NCBI RefSeq assembly: GCF_025567305.1
Contig: NZ_JAOQJP010000006.1
Location: forward strand, 1-64,000
Length of the DNA: 64,000 bases
Reading direction: 5' to 3'
Origin: Lentihominibacter butyricus
Lineage (GTDB): Bacteria; Bacillota; Clostridia; Peptostreptococcales; Anaerovoracaceae
Part shown: one piece after another, positions 34,220 through 44,000 of the stretch
Position numbering within the stretch: position 1 is the first letter of the stretch
Layout of the letters: each line of letters begins with the position of its first letter
Made by a program: the position numbers and the translations under genes
Notes under the pieces: model-generated
The model's input: only the letters and a program-made list of their open reading frames with translations
Databases searched by the model: none
What the model was told of the DNA's origin: nothing

Positions 34220-35677
34220 ATGAAATACGGACTTATAGGAAAAACGCTGGTGCACAGCTACTCCAAGGAGATCCACGAGGCTCTGGAAAAATACACGTAC
34301 GAGCTGTTCAGCCTTTCCGAGGAGGAAATGCCTGCATTTGTAAATGCCCGCGATTTCGGCGGCCTGAACGTCACGATCCCATACAAAAAAGACGTCATCC
34401 CGCTCTGCGACGAGATCTCGCCGCTGGCTGAAGCTATCGGCGCAGTCAACACGCTTTACTGGAAGCCTGCGGATGCTGCCACTGCAGGCACTTCGACAAC
34501 TGCTGCGCCGCCTGAGGATCGCGGTCTGTCAGGCAATACCGCCATAAATACTGCAAAGGGCCGCACGCTGGTCGGCCACAATACCGATTATGAAGGTTTC
34601 CTCTATGCTGCAAAGCGCGCAGGCATATCTTTCGCAGGCAGGACCGTACTTATCCTGGGTACCGGCGGAACATCGCTGACGGCGAGAAAAGCAGCTGCAG
34701 ACAACGGAGCTGTGCAGATTTACATAGCATCGCGTAAGCCGTCACCGCAAGATCAGACGGCGCAGTGCCGTACCGCACAGGAAAAGTGCGCCGGCACTGA
34801 CGTGCATATGCCTGGCGCTCCCGGCACAGAAACACCTGAGACCGCGGCCCCAGTGCGCATCACGCAGCTCACGTACAGCGAACTGCCGCAGATTGCCGCT
34901 GCAGTCGATGTGATCGTCAACACCACGCCTGTCGGCACCTACCCGAACAATATGAAAAGCGTGATCGAACTGGCTGACTTCCCTGAATGCGAAGCAGTCA
35001 TCGATGTGATCTACAACCCGTTCAAAACCAAGCTGCTTCTTGAGGCAGAAAAAGCAGGCCTCAGATTTTCCAACGGTCTCCCGATGCTCGTAGCACAGGC
35101 GACTGCCGCTGCAGGATATTTTCTCGGCACACCGGGCGCTTTCCAGGATGAAAACGAGCGCATCATCAAAACGCTCAGAAACAGGATGCAGAATATAGCT
35201 GTTATCGGGATGCCCGGCAGCGGTAAATCCACGATCGGCCGCCTGATCGCCGAAATCACCGGAAAGCGATTCGTCGATATGGACGCTGAAATAGAGACCC
35301 GCGCCGGTATGACGATCCCTGAGATATTTGCGAAATACGGCGAGAAGTATTTCCGCGATCTTGAAAGCGAGACCGCTGCAGATCTCGGTAAGGAACATGG
35401 CCTCGTCATTGCGACGGGCGGCGGCGCAGTACTGAGAGCCGAAAACGTTGACGCACTCAGACAGAACGCCACTGTCGTCCACACGGAAAGACCTGTTTCG
35501 AGCCTGCCGACTGACGGCCGGCCGCTTTCAAAGGACATCGATACGCTCGTTCGGATGGAAAAAGACCGCCTGCCGATTTACAAGGCTGCCGCCGACATCA
35601 CATTCGACAACAGCGTGATCTGCCCGGAAAGCGAGCTCAGAGAAAAACTCAAAACTGCGATCGCAGAACTGATATAG
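34220..35677 (+). CDS. aroE-aroK: Fused shikimate dehydrogenase - shikimate kinase
   Basis: 485 residues. N-terminal shikimate dehydrogenase (1-310): GLIGKTLVHSYSKEIHEAL, NVTIPYKKDVIPLCDEI with catalytic Lys/Asp, NTDYEGFLYA, LILGTGGTSLTARKAA, VNTTPVGTYPN. C-terminal shikimate kinase (about 328-485): P-loop IGMPGSGKSTIG, DMDAEIETRAGMTI, FRDLESET, TGGGAVLR, RPLSKD. Two Ala/Thr/Pro-rich inserts lie in the dehydrogenase (about 85-115 and 175-215). The reading frame is unbroken. GGAGG precedes the ATG at rather long distance (14 bases). Confidence 0.93.
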   Translation: MKYGLIGKTLVHSYSKEIHEALEKYTYELFSLSEEEMPAFVNARDFGGLNVTIPYKKDVIPLCDEISPLAEAIGAVNTLYWKPADAATAGTSTTAAPPEDRGLSGNTAINTAKGRTLVGHNTDYEGFLYAAKRAGISFAGRTVLILGTGGTSLTARKAAADNGAVQIYIASRKPSPQDQTAQCRTAQEKCAGTDVHMPGAPGTETPETAAPVRITQLTYSELPQIAAAVDVIVNTTPVGTYPNNMKSVIELADFPECEAVIDVIYNPFKTKLLLEAEKAGLRFSNGLPMLVAQATAAAGYFLGTPGAFQDENERIIKTLRNRMQNIAVIGMPGSGKSTIGRLIAEITGKRFVDMDAEIETRAGMTIPEIFAKYGEKYFRDLESETAADLGKEHGLVIATGGGAVLRAENVDALRQNATVVHTERPVSSLPTDGRPLSKDIDTLVRMEKDRLPIYKAAADITFDNSVICPESELREKLKTAIAELI

Positions 35678-35746
35678 CGATCGCCGAGACTATTCAATAC
35701 AAACAGAATTGAATATACATATTTTTACAAAATTATTTGTAAAATA

Positions 35747-35775
35747 TTGTAAACTACTGATATTGATGTTATAAT
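35747..35775 (+). promoter_or_regulatory. Promoter of the holin-like toxin
   Basis: TTGTAA (35747-35752), 17 bases, TATAAT (35770-35775). It points at the toxin gene, whose start is 60 bases downstream. Confidence 0.8.
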
Positions 35776-35811
35776 ACGATACAGAGAAGCCTGAGACACG
35801 GTGGACGGAAG

Positions 35812-35827
35812 CTCCCTGGAAAGGGAG
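35812..35827 (+). promoter_or_regulatory. Hairpin hiding the toxin ribosome site
   Basis: CTCCCT (35812-35817) pairs perfectly with AGGGAG (35822-35827) over a GGAA loop. The second arm is the ribosome site of the toxin, so translation is probably delayed until the RNA is processed or refolded, as known for type I toxins. Confidence 0.7.
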
Positions 35828-35835
35828 GTGATACT

Positions 35836-35922
35836 ATGATTACATATGAAGCCTTGAGTGCATTCTGCACTGCCGGACTTTTGATAGTCGCAGTTATCGC
35901 CTTGTTGAAAGACAAGCACTAG
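35836..35922 (+). CDS. Putative holin-like type I toxin
   Basis: 28 residues: MITYEALSAFCTAG, then a hydrophobic run of Leu, Ile, Val and Ala, and a basic end KDKH. The MxTYEAL start, single membrane span and charged end are the mark of the holin-like toxin family (Hol-Tox), small peptides that damage membranes when made in excess. GGGAGGTGAT precedes the ATG. A convergent antisense RNA unit lies just downstream. Confidence 0.85.
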   Translation: MITYEALSAFCTAGLLIVAVIALLKDKH

Positions 35923-35935
35923 TTTTTACGGGAAG

Positions 35936-36024
35936 TAAAAACTCCGTCCCAAACCTCTATAATGTGACGGAGTAATTACTTCCAAACATTCTGTGAGCAA
36001 CCGTTCATCGGCTTCTCTTTTTAT
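35936..36024 (-). ncRNA. Antitoxin antisense RNA of the type I locus
   Basis: Predicted about 90-base RNA from near 36024 to a terminator at 35936-35973 (ACTCCGTC 35941-35948 with GACGGAGT 35966-35973, then TTTTTA on the minus strand). Its 3' part is complementary to the 3' UTR of the toxin mRNA. The layout matches the antitoxin RNAs of Hol-Tox loci, whose hairpin sequence has a similar form. Confidence 0.7.
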
Positions 36025-36030
36025 ATTTAA

Positions 36031-36059
36031 AATATACCGCTGCACCAGCCTTTTGTCAA
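36031..36059 (-). promoter_or_regulatory. Promoter of the antitoxin RNA
   Basis: Minus strand TTGACA (36054-36059), 17 bases, TATATT (36031-36036). It is closer to consensus at -35 than the toxin promoter, as expected for an antitoxin RNA made in excess. Confidence 0.8.
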
Positions 36060-36061
36060 TA

Positions 36062-36706
36062 GACATGAAACTTCATTTTAACGCTATGTCATGGAAGCTC
36101 AGCGGCTGTATTCCAGCATCATGTACAAGGCGTCTTACAGAGCCGGCATTTGTGTAATATTTAAAATATCGGAGAAATATTGCACATCCGGGCTTAGATT
36201 TGTGCGGAAATGATAGCCCTCAAAAAAATATTACACATGATTTTGTGTGGGATCGCATGAAAAACGCCAAAATTGCATAAAAAAGCGGCTTTTTTGTAAA
36301 AATCATCCATGTTCTTGCGTAATACAAAACGAAATTCACGGAAAACTGCACAGATGAGGAATGAGATGTGTAATGATTTTCAAAGGAGAGAAATCCTACA
36401 CATCCGCCGGGCCCAATGATCATAAGCACAAGCAACAGGCACATCTCCCGAGAGCGTCCCTTTACAGTGATTCCCACCATCTGTGCAGAAATGCTTATAT
36501 CATCAATCCCTCTGCTATACGCATGAAAAAGCCGCCTGGATGCCGTTAGTCGCTCTGAGTCGGTCTAAATCGATCTGAATCGGTTGAGTCGGTCTGAGCC
36601 TGTACGACACAGGCGGTTCTTCTCTGAAAGTCTGTATTATTGAGAAATATCGCTTCCACAGGGAATATTGTTTCCGCGGGGGACTTTCAGATAAATGTAA
36701 TTGTTA
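36062..36706. other. Gene-poor gap with 10-bp tandem repeats
   Basis: No convincing gene. It contains five 9-10-base repeats at 36549-36597 (consensus GTCGGTCTGA), set in the loop of a possible hairpin GCCGCCTG (36531-36538) with CAGGCGGT (36610-36617), which is followed on the minus strand by TTTTTC; that could be the terminator of the permease transcript. CTGAAAGTC (36624-36632) also faces GACTTTCAG (36682-36690). Confidence 0.45.
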
Positions 36707-38410
36707 CTATATATCAGATAATTTCTTTTCAGGTTCTACTTTCTTTGAAAGAATGTAGAATACTATACAGCCTATAACGCTTATCACTGTGATTATGTAC
36801 AGTCCGTTCTGTAATATGTTCAGCAGTACGTCTATATTGGCATTAGGGAACATACCGTCAAAATAATCCTCTGCCACAGGACCGTCTCCTGAATCCCAGT
36901 CTTCGTACCACGGCGCAAATAATATCTCGATCATATTGAATATCGACATTATCATGAGCAGGAACGCGATTTTTCTTGTATCTCCCACTGCAAGGCCCGT
37001 CTTAGGATTCGCCGGGAACTTCACGCTGTCTTTCTTCGTGAGCCCGCCGTATCGTCTTCTCCAGATGAAGTAGAGAAGCGGTCCCGTCATCAGACCTACC
37101 ATACCTCCGATGAAATAGTCAGCTCCGTTTATCATCAGTGCAAATAAAGCAACGAAGATCGGCACTATGCAGATAAGTTTGAAGAAGCCGTCACCGCCGG
37201 GCACTCTGAACTTATACTCCTCCTTCGGTATACGCTTTCTAAGAATAATAGCCGAAATGTATATCATGATGTATGATGCAGCCAGCATAGTCGTATCAAG
37301 TATGATGATAAGACCGAACGGGCACATGCACAGTACCAGGCTGAATATTCCTATCGAAAGAACTGATACATACGGAACACCATTTTTCTTGTCACACTTT
37401 ACCATGACCGGCGGAGCCAGATTGTCATCTGCCAGTGAGAAGAAGCCTCTCGAACCCGATGCGATATATGTATTGAATATCGAGCACTGTGCGATTATCG
37501 CGATCAGTATAAAGAACGTACCGAATCCTGCGCCCCAGAACGTTGCAACTACATCACCATAACCTACTCCTGATCCGTCGGGACCCCATTCGGTCCATCT
37601 GCCCATCGAACCGAGACCTGCGACCGTAGGCAGGATATATGTAGCCATGATCAGCGGTATCGTGATCAGCGTTCCCTTAGGGATTACCTGTGGATCTTCT
37701 ATCTCCCCTGCGATAGTTGACATAGATTCGTAACCCGAATACATCCACATTATAACGGATATGCCTCCTGCGATCAGCATGAACCAGTCTTTTACTCCTG
37801 TTGCTTCATATGCAGTCATCTGGAATGAGATAGTATCAGCTGTTTCTGCGTTGCCTCCCCAGTTCAGGAATCCGCATACGGCAACCATCGCAAATGCTAC
37901 CATTACCAGTATCGAAAGGATCGTGCTTATGATACCTACGTCCCTTATACCCTTGATATTGATCAGCACGAAAATAATTATCATTGCAGCTTTTATAACA
38001 AACTCTGCAGGCTTTGACAGATCCCATTGTGAAGCAGCATATCCGCCTGCCAGTATAACGTATGACACGTTATCGATATATATGGAGATCGTTCTCCACC
38101 ATCCTGCCTGGAATCCCCAGAATTCACCGAGTGCCTCCTGCACCCACTTGTAGTATCCGCCTTCCTGCGGTCTTACTGAACCGAGCTCCGATGCCACACT
38201 TCCCAAAGGCAGCGCCCATACGAACGGCATCACACAGAGCATCACGATAGTCAGCCCCGGTCCGCACTCCGGAATGGCCTCCTCTATTCCGTAGCATCCT
38301 GCAGCAACCAGGCAGAAGATCATGAAGACTACCGTAGGAACCCCTATCTTTTTCTTTTTCAATCCATGCTCGCCGACTCCTGCATTCATAGTCGACTTAT
38401 TATCAGCCAT
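36707..38410 (-). CDS. APC-family amino acid/polyamine permease
   Basis: 567 residues, about 12-14 membrane segments. The start VPTVVFMIFCLVAAGCYGIEEAIPECGPGLTIV follows the APC pattern; PQEGGYYKWVQEALGEFWGFQAGWW and GYESMSTIAGEIEDPQVIPKGTL are typical of the amino acid/polyamine branch. There is a C-terminal 60-residue hydrophobic extension (ANIDVLLNILQNGLYIITVISVIGCIVFYIL). AAGGAGGATGA precedes the ATG. It follows the two-component genes by 114 bases on the same strand. Substrate unknown. Confidence 0.88.
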   Translation of the reverse strand: MADNKSTMNAGVGEHGLKKKKIGVPTVVFMIFCLVAAGCYGIEEAIPECGPGLTIVMLCVMPFVWALPLGSVASELGSVRPQEGGYYKWVQEALGEFWGFQAGWWRTISIYIDNVSYVILAGGYAASQWDLSKPAEFVIKAAMIIIFVLINIKGIRDVGIISTILSILVMVAFAMVAVCGFLNWGGNAETADTISFQMTAYEATGVKDWFMLIAGGISVIMWMYSGYESMSTIAGEIEDPQVIPKGTLITIPLIMATYILPTVAGLGSMGRWTEWGPDGSGVGYGDVVATFWGAGFGTFFILIAIIAQCSIFNTYIASGSRGFFSLADDNLAPPVMVKCDKKNGVPYVSVLSIGIFSLVLCMCPFGLIIILDTTMLAASYIMIYISAIILRKRIPKEEYKFRVPGGDGFFKLICIVPIFVALFALMINGADYFIGGMVGLMTGPLLYFIWRRRYGGLTKKDSVKFPANPKTGLAVGDTRKIAFLLMIMSIFNMIEILFAPWYEDWDSGDGPVAEDYFDGMFPNANIDVLLNILQNGLYIITVISVIGCIVFYILSKKVEPEKKLSDI

Positions 38411-38477
38411 ACTTCATCCTCCTTAAAAACAAAGAATAATAACAATAATTACATTTGTCTGTATATTTTATCAGTTG

Positions 38478-38519
38478 TTTATTAATCGTTTCTGAAGGAT
38501 TTTATTAATAATTCTGAAG
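38478..38519. promoter_or_regulatory. Direct repeat upstream of the permease, possible response-regulator site
   Basis: TTTATTAAT-CGTT-TCTGAAG (38478-38497) and TTTATTAAT-AAT-TCTGAAG (38501-38519), starts 23 bases apart, about two helical turns. OmpR/PhoB-type regulators bind such tandem direct repeats, and one is encoded next door. Confidence 0.5.
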
Positions 38520-38524
38520 CGTAT

Positions 38525-39922
38525 CTAAACCCGATATACTTTCCGACGGAGCGTATGTGTGCCCTGCGACAAATGATCATCCCCGAACATCACGACTATG
38601 CTGAAAGTCTCGCTGCCCTGCTTTATATCGCAAAGCCCGCCGGCTCTTTCCATGAGTTTCATTATGCTGCGAAGTCCTATGCCGCTGCTCTCGACACCGC
38701 CCCCGACCTCGACCCTGCTGCCTGAGGCCGGTACTTTGCTGCACCCTGAGCTATCGTATACACTCGCCACAGTGTTCTCAAACACAAACCCTGCATATCC
38801 ATCCTGCGACACGGAGCTTATCCTTACCGGCTCACCGGCATCTGCGTACTTTACGATATTAGAGACGATGTTATTGAGTATGCGGTCGATATCCTCACTG
38901 TACACCGACACTTCCTGCTCATACCACTCTATCGACGTCTCCGTGCGAAAACCCTGCTGCTCCAGATATTCCACCACGCCGGACAGCGCGTCTGAAAAAA
39001 CATTTCTGAAGGTATCCTCCACGTCCGGGAGCTCTGCGGCGTCCTTTTCCAGCGAATATTCAAAGATCCTGTCCGTGAGATACTTTATCCTGTGCAGCTT
39101 ATCATCTATACGATCCACGTAATGCATCATCTGTTCCTCATTTTCATATTTCCCGTGCCTTATCGCTTCCGTATATATCATCACGGCAGTCAGCGGCGTC
39201 CTGATATCGTGCGACATATCCGTGACCATCCTGCTGTTCAGCGCTTTGAGTTCTTCCTCTTTCTCAAACTGATGCAGGATCGACTTCCTGAATGCGTCTA
39301 TGCTCTCGCCCAGCGCCGCCAGCTCGTTGCGACCTTTTACAGTAACCTCGTACTCCAGATTGCCTCCCTCCAGTATCTCGATATCTTCCTTGAGCTTCCT
39401 GACATACTTTATCATCCGGCTCACACCCGCCATCACTATGAAAAAAAAGATCGCAAAACACACGTCCAGCTCGGCTATCAGCGCACGATGATAAAACTGA
39501 TATGTGTAATTCCCGGCAAAATAGACATCGAATGTCCCATCTGCGAACACAATCTTTCGTGCATGAATTTCATCCGATAGATCACTCTCTACCGATTCTC
39601 CCTTGAATGGACCGCCGGATTCATATATCCAGGAATTGTCCTGGTATATCTCGAACCAGATCCGCTTCTGTTCGCGTGTCCACTCACCAAGCGCCTTTCT
39701 GTCTGTCGAGCTGATACCGTTCTCGGTCACGAACTCCTGCAGTTTTTCAGCATACATATCATTCTGCCGTTCGACATAACTTGATGCCTCCAGGTATTTG
39801 CCGATCGCCTTCGTGGAGATCCTGTCTGCGGTTATGAAAAGAGCTGCAGATATTGCAAATGCCAGCGCTATCAGGATCGCCAGCTGTCCGGCCAGCGTTT
39901 TGCGGTTACTTATCAGACGCAT
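38525..39922 (-). CDS. Sensor histidine kinase
   Basis: 465 residues. Membrane segment at about 13-32, extracytoplasmic sensor (about 33-148), second membrane segment (about 150-170), HAMP-like region (about 172-225), HisKA box MSHDIRTPLTAVMIY with the phosphorylated His (about 235), and an HATPase domain with N-box IDRILNNIVSNIVKYA and G-box GIGLRSIMKLMERAGG. It overlaps the regulator gene by 17 bases. Signal unknown. Confidence 0.92.
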   Translation of the reverse strand: MRLISNRKTLAGQLAILIALAFAISAALFITADRISTKAIGKYLEASSYVERQNDMYAEKLQEFVTENGISSTDRKALGEWTREQKRIWFEIYQDNSWIYESGGPFKGESVESDLSDEIHARKIVFADGTFDVYFAGNYTYQFYHRALIAELDVCFAIFFFIVMAGVSRMIKYVRKLKEDIEILEGGNLEYEVTVKGRNELAALGESIDAFRKSILHQFEKEEELKALNSRMVTDMSHDIRTPLTAVMIYTEAIRHGKYENEEQMMHYVDRIDDKLHRIKYLTDRIFEYSLEKDAAELPDVEDTFRNVFSDALSGVVEYLEQQGFRTETSIEWYEQEVSVYSEDIDRILNNIVSNIVKYADAGEPVRISSVSQDGYAGFVFENTVASVYDSSGCSKVPASGSRVEVGGGVESSGIGLRSIMKLMERAGGLCDIKQGSETFSIVVMFGDDHLSQGTHTLRRKVYRV

Positions 39923-40628
39923 TGAACCTGTATCCTTTCCCCCATACTGTGTGGATATACTCGGGATTCTTTGGATCGTTTTCTATTTTCATCCTGAGCT
40001 TTCTTATATGCACCATCACGGTATTGTTCGATATGTAAAAATACGGCTCGTTCCATACCGACTCGTAGAGGTTCTTAGTGGAAAATATCCTGCCCGGATT
40101 TTTTATCATCAGCAGGAGCATCCTGTACTCTATTTCAGAAAGCTCTATTTTACGGCTGTCACGGAAGACCTCATTGTAATTCGTACTGACTTTCAGCGAT
40201 TTTCTGACGATATACCCCGCTTCTTCGATGATCGGCTGCTCCGGTATATCTTTGCCTTTGTAGACGGTGTATCTCCTCAGAAGGGCCTTCGTTCTGGCCA
40301 GCAGCTCCGAATATGTGAACGGCTTTACCAGATAGTCGTCTCCGCCGGCCATAAAACCTATGAGCTTGTCCGACTCCTGCGACTTTGCAGTGAGGAAAAG
40401 GACCGGGACGTTGGATATCCTGCGGATCTCTTCGCAAGTCTTTAGTCCGCTGATGCCCGGCATCATGATGTCGAGTATCACGAGATCGATGTCGCCGGAG
40501 AAAAGGCGCAGACCTTCTTCTCCGCTCCCTGCCTCGGTTATTCTGTAGTTTTCACCGCTGAAAAGTATCCTGATGCCCTCGCGGATATCTTCATCGTCTT
40601 CTATTATTAATATCGAGTATTCTTTCAT
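39906..40628 (-). CDS. OmpR/PhoB-family response regulator
   Basis: 240 residues. Receiver domain with ILIIEDDED, phospho-acceptor Asp in DLVILDIMMPG (about 51) and KPF (about 102), and a C-terminal winged helix (about 135-238: ELSEIEYRMLLLMIKNPGRIFS, TVMVHIRKLRMKIENDPKNPEYIHTVWGKGYRF in parts). It is the partner of the downstream kinase and a likely regulator of the permease. Confidence 0.94.
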   Translation of the reverse strand: MKEYSILIIEDDEDIREGIRILFSGENYRITEAGSGEEGLRLFSGDIDLVILDIMMPGISGLKTCEEIRRISNVPVLFLTAKSQESDKLIGFMAGGDDYLVKPFTYSELLARTKALLRRYTVYKGKDIPEQPIIEEAGYIVRKSLKVSTNYNEVFRDSRKIELSEIEYRMLLLMIKNPGRIFSTKNLYESVWNEPYFYISNNTVMVHIRKLRMKIENDPKNPEYIHTVWGKGYRFNASDK

Positions 40629-41040
40629 GCTTCACCTGCCTTTGTTCACGCTGCCTGCGAACTGCGAACTGCAAACTGCGGACTGCTGCATCTGCATACA
40701 TCCGCTCCCGCATCTGTCGCCGCATGCCGTTTGCAGATCTGCGGCCGCGGCTGTCATTCTGATATCACAAGTATAATCTGCCACATATTTCTTAGTCAAT
40801 CATTAACTCTGCCGTTAAGAATTCTTAAATCGCCCGGTGCTGCTGTGAATGCCCGGGATCACCTTTTGATCCAGGCCTGCCAGGCGATCCATACCACCCA
40901 GAATACCGGATCACCCGGGTTTTGCATAATAAGACCGACACGTGCCCTTTGCAAAATGCTGCAGATACGACAAGAGGACGATCGCTTTCGCGTCGCCCCC
41001 CTGTCTTAAATCAGATTGGATATGTCATTTTAGAACTTGA
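40629..41040. other. Intergenic region with 7-bp tandem repeats and hairpins
   Basis: Four heptamers CTGCGAA, CTGCGAA, CTGCAAA, CTGCGGA at 40655-40682. A hairpin lies at about 40973-41008 (GACA...GTC with GCGACGCG/CGATCGC) past the adhesin stop and may help end its transcript. No gene seen. Confidence 0.4.
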
Positions 41041-44000
41041 TTACTGCTTTATCTTTCTTCTTACGAGCACTGCTCCGCCTGCTGTCGCAGCCATCATCAT
41101 CAGACCCAGAGCCACAGCCATGTTGCTGTTGTCACCTGTATCTGTGCCTGTTCCTGCAGGCTTGTAATGGTTGGTGAACACGATGCTGCCATCGCTCACT
41201 TCTGCGGTAAGCGTGCCGCTGCCGTCATCCGTGACTGTTACCTTGATCTTGTAAACGTGCTCGTCGTATTTAACGTCGGCCTGTTTGTCGTTCACTTCTG
41301 AAACAGTGTATTCATATACGCCTGCTTTTTTGAACTTCACAGTGTCAAACATGACTGATCCGTTCTTGTCGTTCTTAGCCTCTGCGATCACCTTGCCGTC
41401 CCCATCCTTAAGCTGGAATGTGAACTGTCCTGCCTCCAGAGCCTTGCCTTCAAGCTTCTTGACAGCTCCGACTGTCACTGATGTCGGAGCAGCCTTGTAT
41501 TTGTTGCTGAAAGTGATGGCGTTCTTTTCTGCAGGAGCTGCCTCATTATCAGTTATCATTGCGATCACCTGATGCTTTTGATGCTTTGCTTTGAGGGTGC
41601 CGTCGCCATTGTCGCTGATCGTCGTGTAAACAGTGTACAGCTGATCATCGTAAGTCACACCGCCTGCACTGCCCTTGACCTCACGTACTGTGTAAGTGTG
41701 AGTTCCCGGCTCAGTGTATGTGATGCGGCTGAATGTTACCTTGCCCTTTGCATCGTTGCTGCCTGTTGCGATCACTTCACCGCTTTCAAGCAGCTCGAAG
41801 CTGAATTCACCGTCTCTGAGGTCTCTGCCTGTGAGCGTTTTATCGATGCTGATCTGGTCAGTTATGCTCGATGGCAGTTCTCCGACTGTGTAAGTGTTGG
41901 TGAATGTGAATGCCGGTCCCTGTGCCGGATCCTTTGTCGCGCTCAGATGGCCTTTACCGTCATCTGTGAGTGTGATCGTGAATGTCTTGCCTGTAACGGC
42001 ATCCGGATCATTCGTCACGCCTGCAGCGCTGCCTGCTTCTGTCACCTTGTATTCAAATACCTTTGTTCTCGATCCGTCAGCAGCTGGTGCCACGTTCTCA
42101 AAATCGCTGAGTTTGAAAGTCGTCTTGCCGAAGTTCACATTTCCGGCTGCATCATTTACTGCCGTTGTATTCTCAGGCATCGGTGTTCCGTCTGCAGCTG
42201 TAATCGCGAATGTGAACTTGCCTGCGATGTCGTTCGGTGTCAGCCCTTCTGCATGAGACAGTGTCTTGCTGCCCGTCACGTTCACATCGACATCATCTGT
42301 ACCATACTGGTTGACGAATCCGAACTTGGATTTGCCGTCAGGATAGTTCGTAACTGCTGTCAGCGCACCGTTTCCGTTATCCGTCACAGTAACCGTGAAA
42401 TCAAACGTTCCTGAGGTCATGCTCACGCCTCCCGGAAGTGCCGAGCCGTCTTCGTAAACTCTGTAGCTCAGAGTATAGACTGTTCTGCCTTCGTCATCAA
42501 CAGACTTCACTGCGTAACCTTCTTTGACTGCATCGCTGAGTATCACAGCATTTTCACCTGCCGCCTCGTCTAAAGTCTTGTAGCTCAGCGAGCTGAACGC
42601 GATATTGCCGCTGCCGTTGTTCTTAACAGCCTGCAGCACTCTGCCTTCACTGCCGTCCGCAGGTTTTGTGACAAGCATGAATGTGAATTCATCAGCCTTC
42701 AATGAGCGCCCTGTCAGCGTCTTGTCTGCCTTGACATCTGCCTTTGTGCCGCCATCGGCATCTGTAGAACCGTCATAACGGTTTTCGAATCCTATAGCGA
42801 TACCCTCCTGACCGGCTGCAGGCTCTTCCTTGCTTACAGTCTTGTTGAATATCTTCTCGCCTGTAGTCGTATTTGTCAGTACGACATTTGCTTTGAGCAT
42901 ACCGTCTCCATTGTCTATCGTCGTTATCTCCAGCTTATACCGGTTTTTATCGTATACATAGCCCTTATCGCTGCCCTTTGTCTCTGCAAGGGTGTAAGTG
43001 TATGTCTTACCGATATCTTCCTGAATCAGAGTCATTCCCAGTGAATCGATCAGTGTGCTCACTTCTGAATCAGCTGCCGGCAGACTGCCGAATGTCGCAC
43101 CAGCATCAGCTGATATCTTCAGTTTGTCTGCAGAAGCTTTGTCTGCGGCCTCGATGCTGAACTGGAACTGATCCTTCTCCATGTCGTGTCCGTAAAGCAC
43201 CTTGGTGACACTTACTCCGCACACATCATCAAGAGGCAGGTCTTCTGTCTCGTATTTATTTGTAAATGTCCTGCTGCCCGCTACAGTTGTTACAACTGCT
43301 TCAAGCTGGCCGTTTTCATTGTCTGTCACTGTGACCGTGATGGTTCTCACTGCAGTATCGTATTTCACTCCTGCTGCACCACTGTCTCCAGGATCCTGTT
43401 CTTTAACTTCATATTCATAAACGCCGGCTTTTGTAAATGTTATATTGCCAAAGCTGATCGGCGCTTTGCCGTCTTGAACATCAGCGCTTGTTACAGCAAC
43501 TTCTGTTACAAGCTCTCCATCTTTCATCGGCATTGGGGCCGCTTCTACGCTTTCCGGCTTCTCCGTATTAGTGATAGTAAATGTGAAGCTGTCGCTGTCT
43601 TTCCAGTCGCGCCCCTTCAGGACTTTCTGGAATCCTTCTGTGATATCAACAGGGTCTGCGTCCGCAGCCTTGTAGCTGTTGTTGAATCTCACTGTAGGTG
43701 TGCCTGCTTCTGCATCAGAGCTGTTGTAAACAGCTTCTTTGTTGATGCCGTCTGCATCTTTCCATCTTATTGTCGTCACTGTGTGCATCGTGCCGTCGCC
43801 ATTATCCACGACTTCGATAGCAACTGTATATTCTGTGCCGTCATATGTCACGCCGCTGAGTTCTCCGGCAGTTTCTGCCACTGTATAAATGTATGTCTCG
43901 CCTGCATCAGCCTCTGTGAACACGAGTCCCTGCAGCTTCTGCATGACGTCCACTATACCGGAGCCCTTTCGAGTATTCGTGAACGACTTATCGCTGTCAC

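Noticed and set aside
35725..35919. 64-codon minus-strand frame across the toxin gene
   Set aside because: Antisense to a toxin gene with good promoter, ribosome site and family signature.
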